A stretch of 64,000 nucleotides of DNA from Ralstonia pickettii (lineage in GTDB: Bacteria; Pseudomonadota; Gammaproteobacteria; Burkholderiales; Burkholderiaceae), in NCBI RefSeq assembly GCF_016466415.2, contig NZ_CP066771.1:3224001-3288000 (forward strand), given 5' to 3'. The first letter of the stretch is position 1; every line of letters starts with the position of its first letter. Below are positions 33,559 through 44,553 of the stretch, in pieces. Made by a program: the position numbers and the translations under genes. The notes below the pieces were generated by a model. It saw nothing but the letters and a program-made list of their open reading frames with translations, did not search any database and was not told where the DNA came from.

Positions 33559-34443
33559 TCAGGCGGCGCGCCGCTCGCCCACCCGCTGCCGCGAAGAGAA
33601 CCCGTCGCGCACGCACTGCGCCAACGCCAGCGCCGCCGCACTCGCGCCTTGCGCAGGCAGCAGCAGGCTGATCGCAAACATCGGCAGTTCCGGAAGGCCG
33701 GCTTCAGGCCCGAGGATGTCGAGGTCCGCCGGCACCGTCGGCGTCAGCCATGCCGTGACGGCCAGCCCGGTGCGCACCGTGGCGGTGGTCGCTTCGATGT
33801 TGCCGCTCTCGAACACCGTGCGCCATTCGATGCCGTGCTCGCCGAGCGCCTTGAGCACGCGGGCGCGGAAGGCGCAACTCTCGTCCACCATCGACAGCGG
33901 TAGCGGGCGCTTCGCATGCACGTTGCCGCCGCGCGGGCCGACCCACACCAGCCGCTCCACGCACAGGCATTCGCCCGTGGCTTCGTCCACCGGCGCTTCG
34001 ACCACGGCGACGTCCAGCTCGCCGCGCGCAATGCGCTCCGTCAGCTCGGGCGAGGTGCCGCAGACGATGGTCAATTCCACCGAAGGCCACGCTTCGGTAA
34101 AGGCCTTGAAGATCGGCGGGAAAACGGTGCCGACCAGGTCGTAAGGCACACCCAGGCGCACCGGACCCTGCAGCGGGCGCGCCGCCATGTCGGCCCAGAT
34201 TTCGTCGTTGAGGGCGAGCAGGCGTTTGGCGCGGCCGAGGAACCGTTCGCCCGCGTGGGTGAGTTCCAGCCGACGGCCGTCGCGTTCGAACAGGCGGCAT
34301 TCGAAGGCGTCTTCGAGCCGCTTGATCTGTTGGCTGATGGCGCCCTGCGTGAGGTGCAGCGCGTTGGCGGCCACCGTCATGCTGGCGTTTTCCGCCACGG
34401 CAATGAAGGTGCGCACGAGGGTGATGTCGAGGTTCTTGGCCAT
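33559..34443 (-). CDS. LysR-family regulator
   Basis: 294 residues. The HTH reads DITLVRTFIAVAENASMTVA, then LTQGAISQQIKRLEDAFECR. The effector domain shows VRLGVPYDLVGTVFPPIFKA and DESCAFRARVLKALGEHGIE. It is divergent from the GMC oxidoreductase gene with 353 bp between starts, the usual activator-target geometry. The inducer is probably the oxidoreductase substrate (inference). Confidence 0.87.
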   Translation of the reverse strand: MAKNLDITLVRTFIAVAENASMTVAANALHLTQGAISQQIKRLEDAFECRLFERDGRRLELTHAGERFLGRAKRLLALNDEIWADMAARPLQGPVRLGVPYDLVGTVFPPIFKAFTEAWPSVELTIVCGTSPELTERIARGELDVAVVEAPVDEATGECLCVERLVWVGPRGGNVHAKRPLPLSMVDESCAFRARVLKALGEHGIEWRTVFESGNIEATTATVRTGLAVTAWLTPTVPADLDILGPEAGLPELPMFAISLLLPAQGASAAALALAQCVRDGFSSRQRVGERRAA

Positions 34444-34796
34444 CGCTGCATTCTAGAAGCTAATGCTTGGGCACAAAAACCGCATCGTTGCTAATGGCTT
34501 GTCAGCGCACGGGGTGGGCGGATCGGTGGCCCGCTGTGTGCGGCGTGCCCCGCTGCCAGGGTCGCGCGCAACCGTGTGCCAGTGCGGAATTGCTGCATTG
34601 CCGCATGTCGCAATCGCTACCAAGGCAACGGTCTGCCAACTGCAGCGTGCGGGTTTGCTGCATGCCGTCGAGCGATGCCTCTAATGCGGGTAAGCCCGGT
34701 CGTTTGAAACAACCCGGCGCGCCTACGATGTGAAGTTGTGACCGGCAGCAAGCTGGCGGCGTCGCTCGTCCATTAGAAAACCATCCGGAGACATCC
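34444..34796. other. Divergent promoter region, LysR / GMC oxidoreductase
   Basis: 353 bp with no convincing ORF. GCTAATG occurs twice close to the LysR start (near 34460 and 34489). It is expected to hold the LysR binding sites and both promoters, but no clear palindrome was identified. Confidence 0.4.
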
Positions 34797-36527
34797 ATGG
34801 CCAACGATTTGCCCACCTCGGCCCTCACCTTCGATTACGTCATCGTCGGCGCCGGTTCGGCCGGTTGCGCGCTCGCCAGCCGGTTGACCGAAGACCCGGA
34901 CGTGACGGTCGCGCTGCTGGAAGCGGGCCCCCACGATCATCACCTTTCAGTCTGGGTGCCGGCCGGTTGTGCGGCATCGCTGCCGTTCAAGAACAAGCGC
35001 AACTATGGATTCCAGACCGTGCCGCAAGCGGGGCTGGGCGGCCGCCAGGGCTATCAGCCGCGCGGGCGGGGGCTGGGCGGCAGCTCGTCGCTCAACGCCA
35101 TGATCTACATCCGCGGCACGCCCAGCGACTACAACCACTGGGCCGCGCTCGGCTGCACCGGCTGGGGCTGGAGCGATGTGCTGCCCTACTTCAAGCGCTC
35201 CGAAGGCAACGAGCGTTTTGCCGGCCGCGATGACGACGCGCTGCACGGCGGCACCGGCCCGCTGCACGTGAGCGACCTGCGCACCGGCAACCCCATCGCA
35301 CAGCGCTTTGTCGAGGCCGGCGTGGCCGCAGGCTACCGGCTCAACAACGATTTCAACGGCCCCGACCAGGAAGGCGTCGGTCCGTACCAGGTCACGCAAT
35401 ACAACGGCGAGCGCTGGAACGCCGCACGCGCCTACCTGCACGGCGGCGACAAGGCTGACGCCACGTTCAGCCGCAACCGCCGCCAACTGACGGTGATGCC
35501 CGACACGCAGGCCCTGCGCATCGTCTTTGAAGGCAAGCGCGCGGCAGGCGTGGTGGTGGAGCGTGCGGGCCGCACCGAAACGTTGCGCGCGCGCCGTGAG
35601 GTGATCGTCTCATCGGGCGCGTTTGGCTCGCCGCAACTGCTGATGGCCTCGGGCGTGGGCCCGGCGGAGCATCTGCGCTCGCTCGGCATTCCGGTCGTGC
35701 ACGACCTGCCCGGCGTCGGCCAGAACCTGCAGGACCACCTCGACATCATCCTGCACAAGAAGGTCTTCAACCTGGATTTGATCGGCTATTCCGCGCGCGG
35801 CAGCGCCCGCATGCTGAGCGAGATCCTGCGCTACCGGCGCGAGCGCCGCGGCATGCTGGCAACCAACTTTGCTGAAGCCGGCGGCTTCATCAAGAGCCGG
35901 CCCGATCTGGCCGATCCCGATCTGCAATTGCACTTCGTGGTGGCCATGGCCGACAACCACAACCGCACGTTCAACTACGGCCACGGCTATTCATGCCACG
36001 TGTGCGTGCTGCGCCCAAAGAGCCGCGGCGAAGTGCGCCTGGCCTCCGCCGACACGCGCGACGCACCGCTGATCGACCCGCGTTTCCTGTCCGACCCCGA
36101 CGACATGAACGGCATGCTTGCCGGCTTCCGCGCCGTGAAGAGCATCTTCGCGCAGCGTCCGCTGGCCGACCTGGGCGGGCGCGAGTTGTATTCCGGAAAC
36201 ATCCGCGGCGACGGCTCCGACGACGAAGCCGTGCGCGCCCTCATCCGCCAGCACGCCGACAGCATTTACCACCCCGTCGGCACCTGCAAGATGGGCAGCG
36301 CAGACGACGCAATGGCCGTCGTCGACCCCGAACTGCGCGTGCGCGGCGTCACGGGCCTGCGCGTGATCGACGGCTCCGTCATGCCGACGCTGATCGGCGG
36401 CAACACCAACGCCCCGATCATCATGATTGCCGAGCGCGCTGCCGACCTGATGCGCCAGGGCGGACGCCCGACGTTGAATGTGGTGAGCAGCATCCCGACA
36501 CAAGCGGCACCGGCCGAGGTGCACTGA
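34797..36527 (+). CDS. GMC-family FAD-dependent alcohol/choline dehydrogenase
   Basis: 576 residues. The FAD-binding N terminus is DYVIVGAGSAGCALASRLTE, and GMC signature 1 appears as GRGLGGSSSLNAMIYIRG. A second signature region reads SSGAFGSPQLLMASGVGP. The C-terminal active-site region contains YHPVGTCKMG and IGGNTNAPIIMIAERAADL. It resembles AlkJ-type membrane-associated alcohol dehydrogenases or choline dehydrogenase. Substrate unknown. The ATG follows CGGAG. It is probably activated by the divergent LysR protein. Confidence 0.9.
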   Translation: MANDLPTSALTFDYVIVGAGSAGCALASRLTEDPDVTVALLEAGPHDHHLSVWVPAGCAASLPFKNKRNYGFQTVPQAGLGGRQGYQPRGRGLGGSSSLNAMIYIRGTPSDYNHWAALGCTGWGWSDVLPYFKRSEGNERFAGRDDDALHGGTGPLHVSDLRTGNPIAQRFVEAGVAAGYRLNNDFNGPDQEGVGPYQVTQYNGERWNAARAYLHGGDKADATFSRNRRQLTVMPDTQALRIVFEGKRAAGVVVERAGRTETLRARREVIVSSGAFGSPQLLMASGVGPAEHLRSLGIPVVHDLPGVGQNLQDHLDIILHKKVFNLDLIGYSARGSARMLSEILRYRRERRGMLATNFAEAGGFIKSRPDLADPDLQLHFVVAMADNHNRTFNYGHGYSCHVCVLRPKSRGEVRLASADTRDAPLIDPRFLSDPDDMNGMLAGFRAVKSIFAQRPLADLGGRELYSGNIRGDGSDDEAVRALIRQHADSIYHPVGTCKMGSADDAMAVVDPELRVRGVTGLRVIDGSVMPTLIGGNTNAPIIMIAERAADLMRQGGRPTLNVVSSIPTQAAPAEVH

Positions 36528-36593
36528 AAGCAGCGAGGGCCACGAACCGCCGCGCCGCCCTCCGCGCACCGATGGTGTGGCCGTTGGAGCCCT

Positions 36594-36708
36594 AGATGGC
36601 GCCTTGAATTTCTGTTGCAGAGAGGAAAAAGGAAGGGAAACTGTCTGAGCGCAGCGAGTTTTTCCCTTCCCCTCTCTGCGACATGAATTCAAGGGGAAGT
36701 CGCCATCT
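36594..36708. repeat. Long imperfect inverted repeat (intergenic element)
   Basis: Arms of about 50 bp pair AGATGGCG, CCTTGAATT, CAGAGAGG and AAGGGAAA on the left with their complements on the right, around an 18-nt loop. It lies between convergent genes (GMC oxidoreductase and a solute-binding protein). It could be a bidirectional terminator or a dispersed palindromic unit. Confidence 0.7.
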
Positions 36709-36726
36709 CGGGCGCGCCTTTCTTTG

Positions 36727-36758
36727 CTTACTTTCTTTGGCAAGACAAAGAAAGTGAG
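36727..36758. repeat. Hairpin ACTTTCTTTG / CAAAGAAAGT
   Basis: A perfect 10-bp stem, extendable to 13 with one G-T pair, closes a GCAAGA loop. It directly follows the longer inverted repeat. Sequences of this TTTCTTTG-GCAAGA-CAAAGAAA type recur between genes in many proteobacteria, so a dispersed intergenic element is likely. Confidence 0.65.
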
Positions 36759-36829
36759 TCAGCCCCGGCAGGGGATGAAACCAGGGATGCCCCAACAACA
36801 TCAACGAGCACCCCGAAGCAGATCAGACA

Positions 36830-37738
36830 TCAGTTCCCAGCACTATCCGTAGGCGTATTAAACGAATCCCGCAGCAAATAACTCATCGGCACATCCAGAT
36901 TCACCCCATTCGGCGGAATCGGCTGCTGAAACCACTTCTTATAGAGCTTCGGCACCTCGCCGTCGACAATCAGCCGCGTCATCGACTGGTCGATCAGCTT
37001 CTTGAACTCCGGGTCCTGCTTGCTCAGCATGATCGCGTACGACGACACGAGCTGCGTCTTGCCCGCCAGGCGATAGTCAGCCGGGTTCTTGGCCGTGGCG
37101 CGCATGCCCGAGAGCAGGATGTCGTCACCGGCAAACGCGTTGGCGCGGCCATCGGCCAGCATCGCAAACGCACTGCGCAGATCGTTGGCATCCACCACCT
37201 GCACCGTCATGCCCGTCTCGTTGAGCTTGCGTGCGAGGTCGGCATTGGTCGAGCCGCGCGCGGCCACTACCGTCTTGCCGTTGAGGTCTTCCCATTGCTG
37301 GATCGGCGAGCCGGTCTTTACCAGCATGCGGCCCTTGGTGATGTAATGCGGAATCGTGAAGGCGACCTTCTCACGGCGCTCGCGTGAGTTGTTGGTCGAG
37401 CCGCATTCCAGGTCGGCCTTGCCCGAAGCGACCACGTCCATGCGCGTGGCGGCTGTCACCGGCACGTACTGCACCTTCAGGTCAGGGCGCTTGAGCGAGG
37501 TCTTGATCGAATCGATCAGCCGCGAGCAGATGTCGATGGCGTAGCCGACCGGCTTGCTGCCATCGAGGTACGAAAAAGGAATGGAGTCTTCCCGATACGC
37601 CACATGCACGGTGCCTGAATCGCGGATGCGATCGAGCGTCGGGGTAGCGGCAACGGCGTTGGACGGGAAGAAGGCGGTGGAAACAGCAGCGGGAACGGCA
37701 AGCGCGGCCAGCAGCCACGTGCGCGCAGCGAACGGCAT
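36830..37738 (-). CDS. Glutamate/aspartate-type ABC substrate-binding protein
   Basis: 302 residues from ATG 37738. The signal peptide ends near AVAATP. The mature protein shows GTVHVAYREDSIPFSYLDGS, PVGYAIDICSRLIDSI and DLECGSTNNSRERREKVAFT, features of GltI-like periplasmic binding proteins with a bound dicarboxylic amino acid. No permease genes adjoin it, so it is an orphan that must work with a transporter encoded elsewhere. It is convergent with the GMC gene across the inverted-repeat element. Confidence 0.87.
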   Translation of the reverse strand: MPFAARTWLLAALAVPAAVSTAFFPSNAVAATPTLDRIRDSGTVHVAYREDSIPFSYLDGSKPVGYAIDICSRLIDSIKTSLKRPDLKVQYVPVTAATRMDVVASGKADLECGSTNNSRERREKVAFTIPHYITKGRMLVKTGSPIQQWEDLNGKTVVAARGSTNADLARKLNETGMTVQVVDANDLRSAFAMLADGRANAFAGDDILLSGMRATAKNPADYRLAGKTQLVSSYAIMLSKQDPEFKKLIDQSMTRLIVDGEVPKLYKKWFQQPIPPNGVNLDVPMSYLLRDSFNTPTDSAGN

Positions 37739-38062
37739 CGTCAAAGGTCCTAGGAGAGGTTCGGGCTTCTAATGACCAGCCGACCGCATCGGGGCCCTAT
37801 CGACGCGGCGGTGCGCGCAATCGATTGCCAGGCGACGTCCGCCCCGCTGCGCAGCATTGGCTGGGGCGCGCCGTCACTCCCCCCGGGGAATGCCAAAACG
37901 TGAAGCAATGTCACGCGCCGCCATGGGCGCGCATTATGCGCTGAATGCGGGTATACCCTCAAGCACCTGTTCGGTGCGTGGATAAGCGGCCGGAGGACGC
38001 GATGTGGTTTTGAGCGTTACACGAAAGCGTGCGCTCACATTTGACTGCATCCCCAGGGTGCG
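37739..38062. other. Intergenic region
   Basis: 324 bp between the start of the solute-binding gene and the stop of the acyl-CoA dehydrogenase gene, both on the minus strand. It should contain the promoter of the solute-binding gene. I saw no convincing ORF or strong hairpin. Confidence 0.4.
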
Positions 38063-39724
38063 CTACACGGGCCACGCGCGTTGCAGCACTGCGCCCAGTT
38101 CCTGCGCGTGTCCATCGAGCGTGCCAAACACGCGGCCGTGTTGATGATGGAAGCGGCTGGCGATAAAGCGCTCGGCGTCGTCCGGGTGGGCGTACGCCAG
38201 CATCAGCGCAGCCTGTGCCGTCAGCGCCAGCCCCTGCGCGATGCGGCGTGCGGAGGTTTCCTGGATGTCGCCCGGCTGATGCAGCATCGCCTGCAGCGCG
38301 GCCAGCTCCGCACGCACGGCACGGTGGCCCTGCGCGCGCTCGCCAATGTCGTGCACCAGGCGCAACGCATCGTCCGGCGTGCGGGCGATGGCGCGCAGCA
38401 CGTCCAGGCACATCACGTTGCCCGAGCCTTCCCAGATGGAATTGACCGGCGCCTCGCGGTACAGACGCGCCATCGGGCCTTCTTCGACATAGCCGTTGCC
38501 GCCCCAGACTTCCATGGCCTCGCCGGTTGCTTCGATGGTGCGCTTGCAGACCCAGAACTTAGCCGCGGGCGTGACGATGCGCTTCCACGCTGCGGCCAGC
38601 GGATCGACATCGGCGCGCTCGAACGCGTTGCCCAGTTCCATCATCAGCAACGTTGCCGCTTGCGATTCGAGCGCGAGATCGGCCAGTACGTTGCGCATCA
38701 GCGGTTGGTCGGCCAGCAGGCGACCGAACGCCATGCGGTGGCGTGCGTGGTGCAGCGCCTGCATCAGCGCGTGGCGCAGGATGGCCGCGCTGCCGATCAC
38801 GCAATCGAGCCGCGTGTGCGTCGCCATCTCGATGATGGTCGGAATGCCGCGTCCTTCTTCGCCGATGAGGATGCCCTCGGCGCCGCGGAACTCCACTTCG
38901 CTGCTGGCGTTCGAGCGGTTGCCGAGCTTGTCTTTCAGGCGCTGGATCTGGATCGGGTTCTTGCTGCCGTCATCGCGAAAGCGCGGCACGAAGAAGCACG
39001 ACAGCGGGCCGTCTTCTGCGCCCATGCGCGCGACCACCAGGTGTGCATCGCACATCGGCGCAGAGAAGAACCACTTGTGGCCGGTGATGGCGTACGTTGC
39101 GCCACGGCCCTCGCCGCGCAAGGGCGTTGCCACCGTGGTGTTGCTACGCACATCGGAGCCGCCTTGCTTTTCAGTCATGCCCATGCCGACGAGGATGGCG
39201 GTCTTCTGGCGCCACGGCAGATCGCGTGCGTCGTGCTCCCGGGCGTAGAGACGCGGCCCCAGATCGGCAAACAGCGCGGTCTCTTTCTGCAGGACGGGGA
39301 TGCTGGCGAACGTCATCGTCGCCGGGCACAGCGTGCCGGATTCGATCTGCGCCTGCATGAAGTAACCGGCGGTGCGCGCCGCCCATGCACCCGCGCGCGG
39401 GTCGGCGAACGGCAGCGCCTGCAGCCCCTGGCTGCGCATCAGGCCGAGCAGCGCGTGCCAGGCGGGGGCGAAGCGGATGGCATCGATTCGCTCGCCGGTG
39501 CGGCTGTGGGTGTGGAGTTCAGGGTGATAGGTGTTGGCCTCCGCGGCCCACTGCAGCGTCTCGGGCGCGCCGAGCTGGTCACCGAACGCTTGCAGCGCGC
39601 CGGCGTTCCAGCCGCCGCCCAGGCGTTCGAGCGCACCTTGCAGCGTGGTGTCGGACGTGAAGGGGTTGAAGCCGGTCAGGTCCGGGACCTGGTTGAAGAC
39701 GCGGTGGGTGGCCTCTGTGGGCAT
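38063..39724 (-). CDS. AidB-like acyl-CoA dehydrogenase
   Basis: 553 residues from ATG 39724 with AGGAG upstream. The AidB-type N-terminal extension (THRVFNQVPDLTGFNPFTSD) precedes the three-domain acyl-CoA dehydrogenase fold, with MTEKQGGSDVRSNTT, ITGHKWFFSAPMCDAHLVVA and EVWGGNGYVEEGPMARLYRE. The RLYREAPVNSIWEGSGNVM segment is typical of the AidB/isovaleryl subgroup. It may act in alkylation-stress protection or acyl-CoA oxidation. The first 19 codons and the upstream DNA form one arm of the 274-bp palindrome, so the native promoter may have been replaced. Confidence 0.9.
   Translation of the reverse strand: MPTEATHRVFNQVPDLTGFNPFTSDTTLQGALERLGGGWNAGALQAFGDQLGAPETLQWAAEANTYHPELHTHSRTGERIDAIRFAPAWHALLGLMRSQGLQALPFADPRAGAWAARTAGYFMQAQIESGTLCPATMTFASIPVLQKETALFADLGPRLYAREHDARDLPWRQKTAILVGMGMTEKQGGSDVRSNTTVATPLRGEGRGATYAITGHKWFFSAPMCDAHLVVARMGAEDGPLSCFFVPRFRDDGSKNPIQIQRLKDKLGNRSNASSEVEFRGAEGILIGEEGRGIPTIIEMATHTRLDCVIGSAAILRHALMQALHHARHRMAFGRLLADQPLMRNVLADLALESQAATLLMMELGNAFERADVDPLAAAWKRIVTPAAKFWVCKRTIEATGEAMEVWGGNGYVEEGPMARLYREAPVNSIWEGSGNVMCLDVLRAIARTPDDALRLVHDIGERAQGHRAVRAELAALQAMLHQPGDIQETSARRIAQGLALTAQAALMLAYAHPDDAERFIASRFHHQHGRVFGTLDGHAQELGAVLQRAWPV
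39365..39402. repeat. 38-bp direct repeat, intragenic copy
   Basis: A segment beginning ACCGGCGGTGCGCGCC and ending in CCCGCGCGCGGGT inside the acyl-CoA dehydrogenase gene (coding for ...ADPRAGAWAARTAG). It recurs exactly at 39774-39811, just upstream of the same gene, where it forms the centre of the palindrome. Confidence 0.85.
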
Positions 39725-39941
39725 TTGGGGTCTCCTGGCGTGGCGCTTTTGGGTGTGTGGGCCATGGTAGACCACCGGCGGTGCGCGCCGCCCATGCACC
39801 CGCGCGCGGGTGCATGGGCGGCGCGCACCGCCGGTGGTCTACCATGGCCCACACACCCAAAAGCGCCACGCCAGGAGACCCCAAATGCCCACAGAGGCCA
39901 CCCACCGCGTCTTCAACCAGGTCCCGGACCTGACCGGCTTC
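39668..39941. repeat. Perfect 274-bp palindrome with no spacer
   Basis: Every base from 39668 to 39804 pairs with its complement from 39941 back to 39805; I checked all segments by hand. The left arm holds the first 19 codons and leader of the acyl-CoA dehydrogenase. The right arm is an exact inverted copy (MPTEATHRVFNQVPDLTGF on the plus strand) that then runs into the nitronate monooxygenase gene. The centre is CGCGCGCG within the copied 38-bp segment. Either an inverted duplication or an assembly error. Confidence 0.9.
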
Positions 39942-41071
39942 TCCCCCGTCAACAAGTAATGCATCAGCTCCCGCACCGGCCGAATCGCCTGCCCAAACGG
40001 CAACTTCCCAGCGCCACGGAAAAACAGCCCGCGCTCCACATCCCCCCGAAGTGCCTGCGCCAGCTTCAGGTCGATGCAGAACTGCCCGACCTTGCCAATC
40101 CCATCCCGCAGCCCGCAGGTCTGCAAACAATCGAACCCCTGCAGACAATCCCGCACCTTGGCCTTGGCCTGCAGCGCGCTTTCGCGTGAGAGATAACGCG
40201 ACAGCCAAGGCGTCATCACGGCCCGCGCCGGCAACCCAGCCACGCTGACAAACTCGCCGATATCCCCTTGCTCCGCACCCGTCAGCACCCGCTTGAAGCG
40301 CACGTGCGCATCGCCCTCTTCCGTCACCGCAAACGCCGTACCGAGCTGCACCGCAGCGGCGCCCTTGTCGAGCCAGTGCTTCACCTTGGCATGCGAATCG
40401 ATGCCGCCCGCCAGGATGATCGGAATCTGTTCCGCAGCCAGCCCCAGCTTGATGAACAGTTCACGGCATTCGTCCAGCACGCGCGCGAACGAAAAGCGCT
40501 CGTCGCGCAGATCTTCGATGCGGGCCGCGCCCAGGTGGCCGCCGGCGTGCGACGGGTGCTCGATCACCACCGCATCGGGCAAGCGCGATTTCTTCATCCA
40601 CCGCTTGAGCACCACGCCCACGCCGCGCGAGTCGGAAAGGATCGGGATAAGCGCCACCTTCGGATGCTCCGCCGTCATCTCCGGCAGATCGAGCGGCAGG
40701 CCTGCGCCCATGACGATTGCATCGGCGCCGCTCTCGCACGCCTGCCGCACCAGCGCCGGGTGCGATTCCACCGCCTTCATCACGTTCACGGCGATCATGC
40801 CGTTGCCTTGGCTGGCTTCACGCGCGGCGCGGATCTCGCGGTCCAGCGCGACGAGGTTGGCGGCGTTGATGGCGTCCTTGTCGCGCGATTTTTCAGTCGC
40901 GGCAACAAGGTCTGCGTGGTGATGCCGCAAGTCGATGCTGGCGATGGTGCCCACGCCGCCTTCGCGTGCCACGGCGCCGGCCAGCCGGTGCGCCGAAATA
41001 CCCACGCCCATCCCGCCCTGCACGATGGGTACGAGGCTGCGCCCCGCCAGTGTGAACCGACGCTCCAGCAT
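39839..41071 (-). CDS. Nitronate monooxygenase family flavoprotein, altered C-terminus
   Basis: 410 residues from ATG 41071, which has GGGAG upstream. FMN-dependent NMO signatures are IVQGGMGVGISAHRLAGAVA, GADAIVMGAGLPLDLPEM, EHPSHAGGHLGA, IPIILAGGIDSHAKVKHWLD and AAAVQLGTAFAVTEEGDAH. It would oxidise alkyl nitronates or act as an NAD(P)H:quinone reductase. Family-like sequence ends at RPVRELMHYLLTGE (about 39942). The last about 32 residues (SGTWLKTRWVASVGIWGLLA...) are antisense of the acyl-CoA dehydrogenase start inside the palindrome. The native stop is therefore lost, or the assembly is wrong here. Confidence 0.8.
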   Translation of the reverse strand: MLERRFTLAGRSLVPIVQGGMGVGISAHRLAGAVAREGGVGTIASIDLRHHHADLVAATEKSRDKDAINAANLVALDREIRAAREASQGNGMIAVNVMKAVESHPALVRQACESGADAIVMGAGLPLDLPEMTAEHPKVALIPILSDSRGVGVVLKRWMKKSRLPDAVVIEHPSHAGGHLGAARIEDLRDERFSFARVLDECRELFIKLGLAAEQIPIILAGGIDSHAKVKHWLDKGAAAVQLGTAFAVTEEGDAHVRFKRVLTGAEQGDIGEFVSVAGLPARAVMTPWLSRYLSRESALQAKAKVRDCLQGFDCLQTCGLRDGIGKVGQFCIDLKLAQALRGDVERGLFFRGAGKLPFGQAIRPVRELMHYLLTGEKPVRSGTWLKTRWVASVGIWGLLAWRFWVCGPW

Positions 41072-41289
41072 GACAACTCCCAGCGGCCGTGCCGCAATGC
41101 AATAGAAAAGGGATTGAGCGTCGCACAGGTGAAACGCGGCGGGGTTGCGCAAGATCAAGGCGGGCCGCGCCGGTGCGCGCCGCCGCACATTGCGTGGCGG
41201 TTTGGACTGAAATGACCCGTCGACCGTCATCTCACTGGTTTTCGTGCTGGCAACGCCGGCAGCCCTGTGCTTAAATTCAGCCTCGTTGG

Positions 41290-43395
<2,106 letters not shown>

Positions 43396-43407
43396 CCCAC
43401 CGGTGCA

Positions 43408-44553
43408 ATGCCAACCCCAACTTCATTCGACGTAACGATCCTCGGTGGCGGCCTCGCCGGCCGCCTGTGTGCCTGGCAACTCGCGCAGACGGGGGTGCCC
43501 CCCGCGCGCATTGCCTTGGTGGATCGCGGTCCGCGTGACGGCAGCGGTGCCGCGGCGTACGTTGCCGCGGCCATGCTGGCGCCGCTTGCCGAAGCCGCCG
43601 TGGCCGATCGTTTTGTCGTGGACTTGGGGTTGGCAAGCCTGGCGCTGTGGCGCGATTGGTTGCCCAAGCTGCGTACGCCGGTCTTCTTCCAGGAGGCCGG
43701 CACGCTGGTGGTGTGGCATGCGACGGACCGTGGTGAGGCGTCACTGTTTGCCAACCACGTGCGCAATGCCGCGCCGCCCGAGCGCGTGGCCGCCGATCTG
43801 CGTGCCGTGGACGCGTCCGGCATTGCCCAACTCGAGCCGCTGCTCGCACAACGCTTCACGCAGGGGTTATATCTCGCTGGCGAAGGTCAGCTTGACCCGC
43901 GCGGCGTGTTGGATGCGCTGGCGACCGAGCTGGAAGCGCTCGGCGTGCAACTGCGCTGGAATACCGAGGTTGTCGATCCGAGCCCCGACGCACTGGCTGC
44001 CGCCGGGCTGGGTGCGCGCCTGGTGCTCGATTGCCGGGGCCTCGGTGCCAAGCCGCAGTGGCCGCGACTGCGTGGCCTGCGCGGCGAAGTGGCGCGCATC
44101 CATGCGCCGGACGTGTCGCTCACGCGGCCGGTGCGCATGCTGCATCCGCGCTACCCGCTCTACATCGCGCCCAAGCCGGGCAATGTCTACGTGATCGGCG
44201 CGACCGAGCTGGAATCCGACGACATGTCGCCAGCAAGCGTGCGCTCCACGCTGGAATTGCTGTCTGCGGCCTACGCCGTGCACCCCGCGTTTGGCGAGGC
44301 GCGCGTGCTGGAGCTGAACACGCAGTGCCGCCCGACGCTGCCGGACCACCGTCCGGCAGTCCGCTGGGATGGCGCTGGCACGTTGTCGGTCAATGGCCTG
44401 TACCGGCACGGCTACATGATCGCGCCCGCCGTCACCCAAGCGGCGGTGGCAGCGGCGTGCGACGTGCTGGACGGCTGTGCCTTCGATACGGACGACTGCG
44501 AATGGCCCGAGCTATTCGCCGCCGCTGCATCGCCTGAACCTGTTTTGTCATGA
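43408..44553 (+). CDS. thiO: Glycine oxidase ThiO
   Basis: 381 residues. The N-terminal FAD motif is DVTILGGGLAGRLCAWQLAQ. The DAO-fold features GQLDPRGVLDALATELEALG and a C-terminal VNGLYRHGYMIAPAV are typical of ThiO. It oxidises glycine to iminoglycine (dehydroglycine), the precursor used by ThiG. Its stop overlaps the thiS start (ATGA). Confidence 0.92.
   Translation: MPTPTSFDVTILGGGLAGRLCAWQLAQTGVPPARIALVDRGPRDGSGAAAYVAAAMLAPLAEAAVADRFVVDLGLASLALWRDWLPKLRTPVFFQEAGTLVVWHATDRGEASLFANHVRNAAPPERVAADLRAVDASGIAQLEPLLAQRFTQGLYLAGEGQLDPRGVLDALATELEALGVQLRWNTEVVDPSPDALAAAGLGARLVLDCRGLGAKPQWPRLRGLRGEVARIHAPDVSLTRPVRMLHPRYPLYIAPKPGNVYVIGATELESDDMSPASVRSTLELLSAAYAVHPAFGEARVLELNTQCRPTLPDHRPAVRWDGAGTLSVNGLYRHGYMIAPAVTQAAVAAACDVLDGCAFDTDDCEWPELFAAAASPEPVLS

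Noticed and set aside
38081-40189. 702-codon plus-strand open frame across the acyl-CoA dehydrogenase and palindrome
   Set aside because: It is antisense to a clear AidB-like gene and to the monooxygenase. Its length comes from high GC, and its sequence is low-complexity His/Arg/Gln-rich.
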